Source of the DNA: JAHCIE01 sp034431435
GTDB taxonomy: Bacteria; Chloroflexota; Anaerolineae; Epilineales; JAHCIE01
Length of the DNA: 64,000 bases
Assembly: GCA_034431435.1 (NCBI GenBank)
Contig: DAOUDG010000065.1
Coordinates: 19,246 to 83,245, forward strand
Direction: 5' to 3'
The position numbers and the translations under genes were made by a program. This document shows, one piece after another, positions 7,860 through 17,231 of this stretch. The first letter of the stretch is position 1, and each line of letters starts with the position of its first letter. Under the pieces are notes generated by a model that searched no databases, had not been told where the DNA came from, and saw nothing but the letters and a program-made list of their open reading frames with translations.

Positions 7860-9938
7860 TCACCGCGCCACGAGCGGCAGGAACAGCGTCGCCCGCACAG
7901 CGCGCCAGGCAAACAGGCCGCCCGTCAGGTCCAGCGCGGCGACCGTCCCGCCGCCGGCCGCCAGCGCCGCCGGTCCGCCGCCCCCGGCCACGGCCTCGGC
8001 CACCGGGGACGGGTTCCCCGCGTCTCGCACGTCCAGCCACAGCACACGCCCCGTCGCATCCAGGACAAACAGGCTGTCGCCCGCCAGCACCACGTCCACC
8101 GGGGGCGCGGCCGGCTCGTAGCGCCCGGCGCGCGCCACAGTCCCCTGCGGCGTGACGCGCAGCAGGTCCACGCCCCCGTTATCCGCCGCCGCCACCAGGT
8201 CACCCACCACCGACACGGCGCAATAGCGAAGCGCAGCGTAGCCCCCGACCAGGGTCGGCGCGCCCGCTCCCTGCGGCCAGCGTAGCACACGCAGCCCACC
8301 CTCCCCGGCGGCGTAGACCGTCTCGCCGCTCGCTGCCAGCGCCAGCGTCGAGGTGAGGGGAATCGTGGCGGTCAGGGGCGTGGCGGTCAGTGTCGCGGCA
8401 AACAGGTGCGTGCCATCGCTGGCAAAGGCCCGTCCGCCCGCCGCCGCGACACTGGTCAACACCCCCAGGCGCAGGCTGTCGCGGTAGACCGGCCGCGCCG
8501 GGTCCGTCCGATCGTAGCGGGCCAGCCCCTCGCCGCCCGCCAGGAACAGCGCGCCGCCGGTGGTGGCGACACCGCGAATGTCGGGAGAGGTGTCAGGCGT
8601 CACCAGGTCGTGATGGTAGATGAGCCGGGGCGACGCCTGCATGTCGGCGACGACCAGACCGGTGGGCCACACGCCGAGATAGGCATAGCCGTCAGCCAGG
8701 GCGACATCATCGGCCAGGGTGAAGCCGAGTAGCGTCTCGACGGTATGCAGCCGGGGCGGCAGACTGCCCTCGGCCGCCGCCAGGACACGCAGGGCATCGC
8801 CGTCGGCGACATAGGTACGAGCGGCATCGACGGCCACGCTGACGACGTTGGCGCGGCTGGGGTCGGGGTAGGGGCTGGGGCAACCGGCGCACACCGGCGA
8901 GGGTTGGCCCTGCGGATTAATGCGGAACTCCTCGACGCCCGATTGGTAGTGACCGACGGTCACCACGTCGCCCCGCACAGCCAGCGAGTACAGAGTATAG
9001 TAGCCCGCCGCCGGGTAGCGGCCCACCTCGGTCGGCAGGGCCGGGTCGGCCAGCGACATGACGCGCAGGCCGCGATTCGTCGCCAGGTACAGCCGGTCGC
9101 CCTCGGCCGCCAGGTCAGAGACGACGGCATCGCCTTGCACGCGCGTGACAAGCTGCGGAGCATCGGGGTGGCTGGCATCGATGACGGCCAGGAAGGTATT
9201 GCTGGCGGTTTGCGGGTCGAAGTATTGCGCCGCTACGTAGACGTAGGGCGGGCGCACCGCCAGAGCCAGGGCGCGCGCGCCTACCGACACGTGCCCCACC
9301 TCGACCGGCTGCTCTGGCTGAGCGACGTCGAACACCCGCAGCCCCGCCAGTTCGGCGGCCACGTAGGCGTTGTCGCCACTGGCGGCCACGCCCCGCGCCT
9401 TGCCGGTCGTCACGGCGCTGCCTAGAAGACGTAACCCCGGCGCGTCGAGGCCGACCACCTGAAGGCCGCCCGCCCCCGCCGCAACATAGGCGCGCTCGCC
9501 GTCCACGGCGATATCCTGGGGGGCAGTGGGCAGCTCAACGCGCGCCCCGCGGGTCAAGGGCAGGTGGGTCGTGTCGAAGACGACCAGCGCCGCACCCTCC
9601 CCCGCCAGCAGCCGACCGGGCAGCGTCGCCACGGCGGCCATCATGCCGCCGACCTGGCCGAGGGGGGCAAGGGTCGGGAGGGGCGCGGCCGGCGCGGCGG
9701 CGGCCGCGCGAGGATCGCCGCCGGCCAGCGCGACGAGCAGCACGCAGGCGACCAGGGCGAGACTCCATAAACCCGCCGCGCCGAGGTTCAGCGCGGCGGG
9801 TCGAGCATAGCCATCGCCGCCCTCCCCCACAACGCGAGGCCGACGCGGGGGCCGCGTCGGCCGGTCGGGGTGTAGCGGTGACCCACGCGGGGTCAGCGAT
9901 TGTCGGAAACCAGGCCGTTCTCTTTCTCGTCGCGACAT
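7860..9938 (-). CDS. Membrane-anchored LVIVD-repeat beta-propeller protein
   Basis: 692 residues. An Arg/Pro-rich N-terminus of about 50 residues is followed by one hydrophobic segment (LWSLALVACVLLVALAGG). About twelve propeller-like repeats follow (pattern xxAYVAAxxxGLxVxDVxxP, LVIVD type), and the C-terminus is LFLPLVAR. It is probably exported and held by the N-terminal anchor. I chose ATG 9938: AAGGAG lies 8 nt upstream inside the end of the preceding gene, giving a 46-nt overlap. A GTG at 9944 is too close to that site. No catalytic residues are recognisable; a role in binding or scaffolding at the surface is only a guess. Confidence 0.75.
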   Translation of the reverse strand: MSRRERERPGFRQSLTPRGSPLHPDRPTRPPRRPRVVGEGGDGYARPAALNLGAAGLWSLALVACVLLVALAGGDPRAAAAAPAAPLPTLAPLGQVGGMMAAVATLPGRLLAGEGAALVVFDTTHLPLTRGARVELPTAPQDIAVDGERAYVAAGAGGLQVVGLDAPGLRLLGSAVTTGKARGVAASGDNAYVAAELAGLRVFDVAQPEQPVEVGHVSVGARALALAVRPPYVYVAAQYFDPQTASNTFLAVIDASHPDAPQLVTRVQGDAVVSDLAAEGDRLYLATNRGLRVMSLADPALPTEVGRYPAAGYYTLYSLAVRGDVVTVGHYQSGVEEFRINPQGQPSPVCAGCPSPYPDPSRANVVSVAVDAARTYVADGDALRVLAAAEGSLPPRLHTVETLLGFTLADDVALADGYAYLGVWPTGLVVADMQASPRLIYHHDLVTPDTSPDIRGVATTGGALFLAGGEGLARYDRTDPARPVYRDSLRLGVLTSVAAAGGRAFASDGTHLFAATLTATPLTATIPLTSTLALAASGETVYAAGEGGLRVLRWPQGAGAPTLVGGYAALRYCAVSVVGDLVAAADNGGVDLLRVTPQGTVARAGRYEPAAPPVDVVLAGDSLFVLDATGRVLWLDVRDAGNPSPVAEAVAGGGGPAALAAGGGTVAALDLTGGLFAWRAVRATLFLPLVAR

Positions 9939-11461
9939 TCGCACGACTCCTTAGTGTCGCTGCCCTTGACCAGGCTGCCGTCGTACTCCTGGCTCGCGCC
10001 CCTGGCAGCCCAGCCGGACAGGGTGAAGGGCAACGGGCCGTCGGCCGCCACCCACTCGCCGTTGTACTTGCGCGCCATGTGCAGGTGGGTTCCCGTGGAA
10101 AAGCCGCCCTCGCAGGAGGGGTGGCCGATGCGGTCACCCGCCTTGAGCTGCGTCCCCACCGCCACGCGATCCTCACTGGCTATGTGCATGTACAGGATGT
10201 TCCAGCCGGTCGTCTCCTTGCCGTCGCCATCCAGGTCGACCACCACCTCGCCGTCGTCGCTACGAACGACGACACCGGGCGCGGCGGCGGTGACCCAGTA
10301 GTCGGAGGCATCCCAACACCCACCCATGTTGGCCTTGCCGGGAATGAAGTCCAGCGCCGCCCACGCGCTGCCGCTGCCCCACGCCCCGTGGGGGCCGCCG
10401 GTGAAGAACCACGTGTCGCCGGCCGACCAGGGCAGCTTCAGTTCCGGCTGCTTCAGGTCGGGAGGCACGACGGGGTCGACGCTGCGCGTGTTCGGATCCC
10501 CAAACAGGCGCGTGTAGACGCGCATGAAGTCGCCGTCCCTGGCGATGGCCGAGGCGAACTCGCCGGGCGGGGTAATCTGCGCCAGGACATTCTGAATCGC
10601 GACGGTACCCGGGTTCAGGCCCTTGCCGATGCGGCTCTTGCTACCGTCCTTCATGAGCAGCGTGGCCTTCTGACGCCCCTTCCAGCCGTAGTAGCCCTCG
10701 TTGATCTGGTTGGCCGCCCAGCTCAACTGGCGGTACAGGCGCGGGCGCGCCGCGTCCACCCGACCCGCCGGGTAGGTGCGGTCCGGCTCGCCGGGCGAGG
10801 GGTTGCTCAGCCAGTTGCCGCCCACCTCGATAAGAGCCAGCAGGATGCGGGGCGAGACGCTCATCTTCGTCGCGACCAGTTGCACAATCTCTGGTCCCGT
10901 CATTTCCTGCCCGTCCACCGTCTCCTTGTAGGCCTTGAGGTAGCCAGGCTGCGCCTCGGCGAAGCGCGCGACGTCAAAGTCGGCGGCGCTCGGCCCATAG
11001 ACCACCTCGCCGTCCGGCAGAATCTTCTCGCCCGACGCCACGACCTCGACCGCCTCCGGAATCCGCAACTCCTGGCCGATGCGCAGCTTATTGGGATCGG
11101 TGATGCCATTGTACTTGACCAGATCAGCCATCGACATGCCAACCCTGGCAGCGATGCCACTGAGGGTATCGCCGGGCTTGACCGTGTAGGTCGTATAGGC
11201 CTCGCGGGGAGCGTCGGGGGTGACCGTCGCATTTTCGAGGCTGGCGCCCGCTGCGTCAGGGCGCGGGCTGGTCTGGCCGATGCGCGCCGTCACCACCGGC
11301 GCGGGCGTCACCGCGCCGCCGGCCGATGGCGCAGGGGTGGCCGCCCCCGCCGACAGGGCGGCGGGTTGGGCCGGCGTGGCGGCGCCGGGCGGCGTGGGCA
11401 GATTCTGGCGGCAGCCGCCAAGAGCCAGGAGCAGGAAGAGCGCCACAGCGAAGCGAGTCAT
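9893..11461 (-). CDS. LysM lipoprotein with M23-peptidase-like domain
   Basis: 522 residues. The lipoprotein signal ends LLLALGGC, followed by a Pro/Ala linker. A LysM peptidoglycan-binding domain (YTVKPGDTLSGIAARVG) sits around residues 95-140, then a middle domain of unknown type, then a LytM/M23-like domain with GTHLHMARK near the C-terminus. The first zinc-ligand motif HxxxD is replaced by WAALD, so the first histidine is missing and peptidase activity is doubtful. It may instead regulate or bind cell-wall material. It lies 3 nt after the aminotransferase gene. Confidence 0.85.
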   Translation of the reverse strand: MTRFAVALFLLLALGGCRQNLPTPPGAATPAQPAALSAGAATPAPSAGGAVTPAPVVTARIGQTSPRPDAAGASLENATVTPDAPREAYTTYTVKPGDTLSGIAARVGMSMADLVKYNGITDPNKLRIGQELRIPEAVEVVASGEKILPDGEVVYGPSAADFDVARFAEAQPGYLKAYKETVDGQEMTGPEIVQLVATKMSVSPRILLALIEVGGNWLSNPSPGEPDRTYPAGRVDAARPRLYRQLSWAANQINEGYYGWKGRQKATLLMKDGSKSRIGKGLNPGTVAIQNVLAQITPPGEFASAIARDGDFMRVYTRLFGDPNTRSVDPVVPPDLKQPELKLPWSAGDTWFFTGGPHGAWGSGSAWAALDFIPGKANMGGCWDASDYWVTAAAPGVVVRSDDGEVVVDLDGDGKETTGWNILYMHIASEDRVAVGTQLKAGDRIGHPSCEGGFSTGTHLHMARKYNGEWVAADGPLPFTLSGWAARGASQEYDGSLVKGSDTKESCECRDEKENGLVSDNR

Positions 11462-11464
11462 AGT

Positions 11465-12595
11465 CTAGGCGCGCTCCCGGTGCGCCAGGGTCGCGCTGAT
11501 ACGGTCAAGACCCGCGTGAAGGGAGCCGGGGTCGCTGCCGAAGCCGAGGCGCATCGTCCCTTCGACGCCGAAGTGGGCGCCGGGCACGATCAGCACGCTC
11601 TGCTCGCGGCGTAGCCGCTCAGCGAGGGTTTCGGAGGGCAGTCCGTCGAGGCCAGGGCCGCTGTAGCGCAGCGTGACGATGGCTCCGGCGGCGGGTGGCG
11701 TCCAGGTGAACAGCCCGGCCTCGGTCGCCCAGCGCGCCACGATGGGATAGTTGGCGCGGATAATGCCGCGCGTGCGGGCGAGGATGCCCGGCCGCCGGGC
11801 GGGGTCCAGGGCGACAGTGGCAATGTAGTCGCTGAGCGCGCTGGGAGCGATGGAGGTATAGTCGTGATAAGCCCACAGGCGGTCGGCCCACTCAGCGGGT
11901 GCGACGACCCAGCCAATGCGCAGCCCCGGCAGGCCATACGCCTTCGACAGCCCCGCCGTGACCAGCAGGCGGTCGTAGCTACCCCAGAAAGTGGCCGTCT
12001 CTGTCTCGGTGTCGCGCTCCGCGCCGCGATAGATCTCGTCGGCCAGCAGCCACGCCCCCACCCGGTCGGCGGCGGCCACCAGCGCGGCGCGGTCGTCGTC
12101 GCTCAGTACCGTACCCGTGGGGTTGTTCGGGTTGCACACAGCGATAAGCTTCGTGCGCGACCCAACCAACTCGTCGAGGGCCGCGTGGTCCAGCGCCCAG
12201 CCCCGTTCCTCGACTAAGGGCAACGGCCGCACCGTCGCGCCCAGCGTGCGTACCAGGCCGTCAAGCTGCATGTAGTTGGGGGCCATGACGACGGCCTCGT
12301 CGCCGGGCGAGAGGAGCGCCCAGGTAGCGACGAAGTTGGCCTCCGAGCCGCCGTTGGTCACCAGGATATTGGCGGCTGTCGCGCCGGGATACAGGGCGGC
12401 CAGAGCGGCGCGCAGGCCGGGCGTGCCGTTGGTCTGGGGATAGCCGAGGGAGGCGGCGGCCAGATGGGACAGGCCGGCCGCATCGAGAACCTCATCCAGG
12501 CGCAACGGATGGACGCCGCTCTCGCTCAGGTTGAGATCGACCTGATTCTCCCACACCGACTGCCAGCGTTCCAGGGCAAACGGCCAGAGGCGCAC
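11465..12595 (-). CDS. Class I/II PLP-dependent aminotransferase
   Basis: 376 residues, fold type I. The PLP lysine is in GLSKAYGLPGLRIGW, the Asn/Asp contacts are in CNPNNPTGT and LADEIYRG, and the C-terminal Arg region is FGVEGTMRLGF. The amino acid specificity cannot be read from the sequence. It starts at GTG 12595 with GAGGAG upstream. It sits in a close-packed string from icd to the propeller gene, 13 nt after the phosphoesterase gene. Confidence 0.88.
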   Translation of the reverse strand: MRLWPFALERWQSVWENQVDLNLSESGVHPLRLDEVLDAAGLSHLAAASLGYPQTNGTPGLRAALAALYPGATAANILVTNGGSEANFVATWALLSPGDEAVVMAPNYMQLDGLVRTLGATVRPLPLVEERGWALDHAALDELVGSRTKLIAVCNPNNPTGTVLSDDDRAALVAAADRVGAWLLADEIYRGAERDTETETATFWGSYDRLLVTAGLSKAYGLPGLRIGWVVAPAEWADRLWAYHDYTSIAPSALSDYIATVALDPARRPGILARTRGIIRANYPIVARWATEAGLFTWTPPAAGAIVTLRYSGPGLDGLPSETLAERLRREQSVLIVPGAHFGVEGTMRLGFGSDPGSLHAGLDRISATLAHRERA

Positions 12596-12608
12596 GATGT
12601 CTCCTCGT

Positions 12609-13772
12609 CTACAGGCTGTGAAGGATAAGGCGGCGGGCGGCCTCGATCAGGTCGCGCTCCTCGTCGTCGGTCGCCTGCTGGGCCAGGGACGCAGCGATGG
12701 CCTCGATCTCCTCGCGGGGGCTGACACGCTCGCCTCCCGCCCCAACCGGCGTTTGCCGTCGCTGGGTCAGATAGACGAGGCGCGTGTCGAGATGGAAGTA
12801 GAAGTTGCTCTCCGTGCCCAACGCGCGCAACTCGGCCCAGCGCATGGCCCGGTAGCCATCCATGTCCAGTGGGCCTTCGAGGCGCAACTGATACAGCTGG
12901 TCGGGGTGGGAGCGGGCGTTGATGTGGTCGCGCAAGGCGGCCGACGCGTCGGCCGGCTGGTCGGTCGTCTTGAGCACGTCGCGCTGCATGGGTTGGGGAT
13001 GGGTATCGTGGTGGCGCACGGTGACGCCCTTCGGTCCCAGGCTGACCTCCACGAAACCGACAGCCACGGCTCGCTCGCCGAAGCTCATGCGCTCCGTTGG
13101 CCCGGAGTACGCCACCTTCACGTTGCCAATGTCCATGACCTTGCGCTCGTGGACGTGGCCGAGGAGCAGCAAGTCCACGCCACGCAGGCTGGCGATGCGG
13201 GCCTTGCTGAGAATCGGCTCCGCCACGTCGCCCGGTAGCATCCCCTCCACGGCGTAGTGCAGCATCAGCACGGCGAAATCGGCGTCGGCGGGTGGCTCCA
13301 GGTCGTCGACGCCATCCAGGGGGTCGGCGTCGACCTCGAGGCGCGGGTCGAAGGGCAGGCCGCCGATGGCGACGCGGGTTCCCCGGATGTCGTGGGTATA
13401 CCACTCAACGGCCGTCACCCGGTCGAAGATGTGCGCCATACCCGCCTCGGCGTACAGACGCTGGGGCGTCGAACCGTCAGCCCGCGACTTGGGGACGTCG
13501 TGGTTGCCACCAATCAGGTGGATGGGGATGCCCGCCTCGTTCAGCCGACGCAGTTGCCGCGCCACGGCGATAAGGTCCGCCGGGCGGGGGGTGTACGTGT
13601 CGAACAGGTCGCCGCCGTGCAGATACAGGTCTGCGCCGCTGTTCAGAGCAAATTCGACCGTCTCGATCCAGGCGCGCCGCAACCGTTCCCGCCGACGCAT
13701 GAGCTGGTCGGGCGTCATCAGCGCGTAGTATTTACTCAGGTGGTTATCGGCGGTGAAGACGAGTCGAACCAT
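12609..13772 (-). CDS. Calcineurin-like metallophosphoesterase, SbcD/Mre11-like
   Basis: 387 residues. It carries the phosphoesterase motifs in order: TADNHL (canonical DxH is DNH here), GGDLFD, GGNHD and LGHVHERK. This pattern fits the SbcD/Mre11 DNA exonuclease subgroup. No SbcC-type ATPase partner lies next to it, so the partner is elsewhere or the protein acts on other substrates. It is located between icd and the aminotransferase gene with gaps of 14 and 13 nt. Confidence 0.8.
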   Translation of the reverse strand: MVRLVFTADNHLSKYYALMTPDQLMRRRERLRRAWIETVEFALNSGADLYLHGGDLFDTYTPRPADLIAVARQLRRLNEAGIPIHLIGGNHDVPKSRADGSTPQRLYAEAGMAHIFDRVTAVEWYTHDIRGTRVAIGGLPFDPRLEVDADPLDGVDDLEPPADADFAVLMLHYAVEGMLPGDVAEPILSKARIASLRGVDLLLLGHVHERKVMDIGNVKVAYSGPTERMSFGERAVAVGFVEVSLGPKGVTVRHHDTHPQPMQRDVLKTTDQPADASAALRDHINARSHPDQLYQLRLEGPLDMDGYRAMRWAELRALGTESNFYFHLDTRLVYLTQRRQTPVGAGGERVSPREEIEAIAASLAQQATDDEERDLIEAARRLILHSL

Positions 13773-13786
13773 GCGCCCCTCGCTGG

Positions 13787-14875
13787 CTACGCTTCCGACC
13801 TGGCGGCCGTCGACGCCTTGTGCCTGGCGGCGGCCTTCGGTCGCGGGGGCACAATCTCGTGGGGTGGGACGCTCTCGTCCAGCTTCGCGATCACCGCGTC
13901 GGTATACTCATCGATCGACGCTGTACCACCCAGGTCGCGGGTTACGTGCTGGTGCTCGGCGATGACGTCGAAGATCGCCTTTTCCAGGCGGGCCGCAACA
14001 TCCAGCTTGCCCAGGTGGCGCAGCATCATCACACCCGACAGCATCACCGCTGTCGGATTGGCGATGCCCTTACCCGCGATGTCCGGCGCGCTGCCGTGGA
14101 CAGCCTCGAACACGGCCGCCTTCTCGCCGATGTTGCCGCTGGGTGTCAGGCCCAGGCCGCCGACCAGTCCCGATGCCAGGTCAGAGATGATATCGCCGTA
14201 CAGGTTTTCCATCACCAGCACGTCGAAGGTTTCAGGCCGCATGACAAGGTGCATCGACATGGCGTCGACGATGACCTCGTCATAGGCGATGTCGGGGTAC
14301 TCCTTGGCGACCTTGCGGGCGCATTCCAGGAACAGGCCATCACTCAACTTCATGATGTTGGCCTTGTGGACGGACGTCACGCGGTGGCGATGCTCCCGCC
14401 GCGCCAGTTCGAAGGCGTAGTGAGCGATGCGGTTGGAGGCCTTCTCGGTGATGATTTTGAGGCTCTCCACCACGCCGGGCACGACTACGTGCTCCACGCC
14501 CGAATACAGACCCTCCGTGTTCTCGCGCACCACGATGAGGTCGATATTATCGAAGCGGCTTACCACGCCAGGAATACTGTGCACCGGGCGCACGTTGGCG
14601 TATAGGTCCAACTCCTGGCGCAACTGGACGTTGGCCGAGCGGAAGCCTTTACCAATGGGCGTGGCAATGGGGCCTTTGAGGGCCAGCTTATTGCGTTCCA
14701 CCGAGTAGATGGTCGATGGTGGCAGCACCGCCCCGTAGCGGTCCACCACATCGCCGCCTGCCTCATGGACATGCCATTCGATGTCGGCCCCGGCGGCGTC
14801 AATCACTTGCCGCGCCGCCTGAGTGACCTCGGGTCCGATTCCATCGCCGGGAATGAGCGTTACCGGTGTCGGCAT
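13787..14875 (-). CDS. icd: Isocitrate dehydrogenase, NAD-type (IDH/IPMDH family)
   Basis: 362 residues. Beta-decarboxylating dehydrogenase. The phosphorylation-loop region reads SANVQLRQELDLYANVRP, as in the homo-isocitrate/NAD-isocitrate branch. VRENTEGLYSG, the Mg-binding YGDIISDLASGL and the NAD-loop GSAPDIAGKGIANP are present. A role in the TCA cycle is likely. Isopropylmalate or homoisocitrate dehydrogenase are less likely alternatives. Start ATG 14875 has CAGGAG upstream. First gene of a five-gene string. Confidence 0.85.
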   Translation of the reverse strand: MPTPVTLIPGDGIGPEVTQAARQVIDAAGADIEWHVHEAGGDVVDRYGAVLPPSTIYSVERNKLALKGPIATPIGKGFRSANVQLRQELDLYANVRPVHSIPGVVSRFDNIDLIVVRENTEGLYSGVEHVVVPGVVESLKIITEKASNRIAHYAFELARREHRHRVTSVHKANIMKLSDGLFLECARKVAKEYPDIAYDEVIVDAMSMHLVMRPETFDVLVMENLYGDIISDLASGLVGGLGLTPSGNIGEKAAVFEAVHGSAPDIAGKGIANPTAVMLSGVMMLRHLGKLDVAARLEKAIFDVIAEHQHVTRDLGGTASIDEYTDAVIAKLDESVPPHEIVPPRPKAAARHKASTAARSEA

Positions 14876-14939
14876 ACTGTCTCCTGCGGGGTAGAGTCAA
14901 CTAATCGGCGGCGGCGATTCCCGCGACCGGCTGAGGCAT

Positions 14940-14968
14940 AGGATAGTCGAATCAAGGGGAACGGGCAA
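14940..14968 (-). promoter_or_regulatory. Predicted promoter of the icd gene string
   Basis: Minus strand: -35 TTGCCC (14963-14968), a 17-nt spacer and -10 TATCCT (14940-14945). It has the same form as the first liv operon promoter. It lies about 65 nt upstream of the icd start. Confidence 0.38.
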
Positions 14969-14980
14969 GCGGCGCGCCCG

Positions 14981-15691
14981 TCATGTCTCGTCAGCCGGCG
15001 GCTCCGTCAGGATGGGGTGCGCGCCGTTGGCGCTGGACACAGCGCGGTAGGGGGGGTGCTGCCAGGCGTGAACCACCAGCAGCAACCCATCGTGGACCTT
15101 CACCTCCGCGTCGGCGCCCATCATGGCATTGCTGATGCCCAGGCTAGGCCCCAGTTGGAGATCGGCGCGATCGAGGGGATACTCAAGGCCCAGCGTCGTC
15201 ACGCCACTGACCTTCGGTGTGATGGGAATGAGAGACACCGTATCGCCTGCCTCGCCCGCCAGATGCGCGTAGCTGCGAGTGACGAAGGCCTCCTCGGTAT
15301 CGGTGATCAGGCGCATCGGCACAGCCTGGAAAGCGGGCAGCGTCAGCAGCAGAATGTTGCCGATGGTCTGGTCCAGTCGGCCGCCCGTCGCAGCCAGGAT
15401 GGTGATTCGCGCCGCGCCGCGCCGGACAGCCTCCGCCAGGGTCAACTCCATATCCGTTTCGTTCTTGCGGGTCGGAAAGCGCAGCACCGTCACCTCGGCT
15501 GCGCGCAGCTCGGCCAGCAGTTCGGTCGTCAGCGAGTCCAGATCGCCGACGACCACATCGGGGAACAGGCCGGCCGCCAGCGCATGGGCGGCCCCGCCAT
15601 CGGCGGCGATGACCAGGTCGGCCTGGTTCGCGTAATACTGAATCTGCTCCACGACGGGCGCAGGGCCGTTAGCCAGGATCAGGCAATGCAT
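14981..15691 (-). CDS. thiN: Thiamine pyrophosphokinase
   Basis: 236 residues. It transfers pyrophosphate from ATP to thiamine to give thiamine pyrophosphate in the cytoplasm. The N-terminal motifs are AADGGAAHAL and VGDLDSL, with the FPTRKNETDMELTLAEA nucleotide region and GRLDQTIGNILLL. The C-terminal beta domain carries VSLIPITPKVSGVTTLGLEYPL and the SNAMMG motif. Last gene of the TPP-riboswitch operon, 40 nt after thiD. TPK acts on salvaged thiamine, not on thiamine monophosphate. Confidence 0.93.
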   Translation of the reverse strand: MHCLILANGPAPVVEQIQYYANQADLVIAADGGAAHALAAGLFPDVVVGDLDSLTTELLAELRAAEVTVLRFPTRKNETDMELTLAEAVRRGAARITILAATGGRLDQTIGNILLLTLPAFQAVPMRLITDTEEAFVTRSYAHLAGEAGDTVSLIPITPKVSGVTTLGLEYPLDRADLQLGPSLGISNAMMGADAEVKVHDGLLLVVHAWQHPPYRAVSSANGAHPILTEPPADET

Positions 15692-15731
15692 GGCAGTTCA
15701 TCCCTCACCCGCTGCGGCCGCGCGGCGGGTC

Positions 15732-16535
15732 CTATCCCTCCGAGTGAAGCAGCGCCAGGTGGTCCATTGGCCCGTGCGGCCCACGTCCCAGGCGCAAGTC
15801 AGCCGACGCCGCCAGAACGGCCGTGAGGTACTCCTTGGCGGCGCGCACCGCTTCGTCCACCGCCAGCTCGCGGGCCAGCATGGCGGCGATGGCCGACGCG
15901 AAGGTGCAGCCGGTGCCGTGGTCGTTCCGCGTCGCGATACGCGCGGCCGGATAGAGCGTCACTTGTCGGCCGTCAAACAGCAAGTCGACGCTGTCCGAGG
16001 CCGTGAGGTGGCCGCCTTTGACCACGACGTGCCGCGCCCCCAGGTCGTGGATGGCGCGCGCCGACTTCTCCATATCGCCCAGGGAGCGCACGGGGAAGCC
16101 GACCAGGGTCTCCGCCTCCGGTAGATTGGGCGTGATGACATAGGCCAGCGGCACAATCTCGCGCAGCAGCGCGTCGCGGGCGTCGGCGCGCAACAGCGCG
16201 TCGCCGCCTTTCGCCATCATCACCGGGTCCACGACCAGTTTGCCCACATTATACTGACGAACCTTCGCCGCGACGACTTCCACAATGGGCGCGCTCGACA
16301 GCATACCCGTCTTGACGGCATCCGCGCCCAGATCGCCCAACACGGCGTCGATCTGCTGGCCGACGAACTCAGGCGGCAGCTCGACGACGCCGTGGACCCC
16401 CAGCGTGTTCTGCGCCGTGATGGCCGTCAGCGCGCTCATGCCAAAGACGCCGAGGGCCGCGAAGGTCTTCAAGTCGGCCTGGATGCCCGCCCCACCGCCC
16501 GAATCCGAACCAGCGATGGTCAATACCCGTTTCAT
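15732..16535 (-). CDS. thiD: Hydroxymethylpyrimidine kinase / HMP-phosphate kinase
   Basis: 267 residues. It phosphorylates HMP to HMP-P and HMP-PP, the pyrimidine branch of thiamine synthesis. It belongs to the ribokinase-like family: TIAGSDSGGGAGIQADLKT at the N-terminus, VVDPVMMAKGG, and the catalytic GTGCTFASAIAA anion hole. Start ATG 16535 has GGGAGG upstream. No ThiE fusion or C-terminal regulatory domain is present. It works with CytX (HMP uptake) and ThiE in the same operon. Confidence 0.95.
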   Translation of the reverse strand: MKRVLTIAGSDSGGGAGIQADLKTFAALGVFGMSALTAITAQNTLGVHGVVELPPEFVGQQIDAVLGDLGADAVKTGMLSSAPIVEVVAAKVRQYNVGKLVVDPVMMAKGGDALLRADARDALLREIVPLAYVITPNLPEAETLVGFPVRSLGDMEKSARAIHDLGARHVVVKGGHLTASDSVDLLFDGRQVTLYPAARIATRNDHGTGCTFASAIAAMLARELAVDEAVRAAKEYLTAVLAASADLRLGRGPHGPMDHLALLHSEG

Positions 16536-16586
16536 TCGTACCTCCCCCTGTCTCCGACAGCGAACCGCGCGCCGCCAATGAGCAGG

Positions 16587-17231
16587 CTACCGCCCCCGAA
16601 CGCCATCGACCTCGCGACGCAGCGCACGCGCCGCCGCCTCCGGCTCCGGCTGCGAGACGATGGCCGAGATAACCGCCACACCGTCGGCGCCGTGCCGGAT
16701 ACAGTCGGCCGCCCGCCCCGGCCCGATACCGCCAATGGCAACGACGGGGACGTGGACCGCGTCGGCCACGGCGGCTAACCCGGCCAGGCCGATGGGCGCG
16801 CCGGCGTCGCTCTTGCTGCCGGTCGCATACACCGAGCCGACGCCCACATAGTCCGCGCCGTCATCCTGGGCGGCCCGCGCCTCCTCCGGCGTGGCCGCCG
16901 ACACCCCCAACAGGCGGTCGCTGCCCATGAGCCGCCGCGCCACAGCGGCGGGCATATCCTCCTGGCCCACGTGGACGCCATCCGCGTCCACCGCCAGGGC
17001 CACGTCGAGGCGGTCATTCACGAGGAGGGCAACGCCCATCTCGCGGGTCAGGGCGCGCAGCGCGCGGCCCAACTCCACCATTGCCCGCGTCGCGCCGTCC
17101 TTCTGGCGCAGTTGCACGACTGTCGCGCCGCCCGCAATGGCCGCCCGCACCACCTCCACCTGCGACCGACCCAGGCTCAGCCTCTCGTCGGTGACGACAG
17201 TGAGGGCCCAATCAACGACCGGCTTCGCCAT
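16587..17231 (-). CDS. thiE: Thiamine-phosphate synthase
   Basis: 214 residues, a TIM barrel. It joins HMP-PP and thiazole phosphate to form thiamine monophosphate. VVQLRQKD (pyrophosphate binding), HVGQEDMP, GVGSVYATGSKSDAG and VVAIGGIGP are present. I chose ATG 17231 (MAKPVVDW) because AGGAG lies 7 nt upstream; this overlaps the thiM end by 20 nt, indicating coupling. Confidence 0.95.
   Translation of the reverse strand: MAKPVVDWALTVVTDERLSLGRSQVEVVRAAIAGGATVVQLRQKDGATRAMVELGRALRALTREMGVALLVNDRLDVALAVDADGVHVGQEDMPAAVARRLMGSDRLLGVSAATPEEARAAQDDGADYVGVGSVYATGSKSDAGAPIGLAGLAAVADAVHVPVVAIGGIGPGRAADCIRHGADGVAVISAIVSQPEPEAAARALRREVDGVRGR

Noticed and set aside
9878..11614. Open frame of 578 codons on the plus strand
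   Set aside because: Antisense to the LysM/M23-like lipoprotein gene, which has clear domains and a lipoprotein signal; the plus-strand product shows no recognisable fold.
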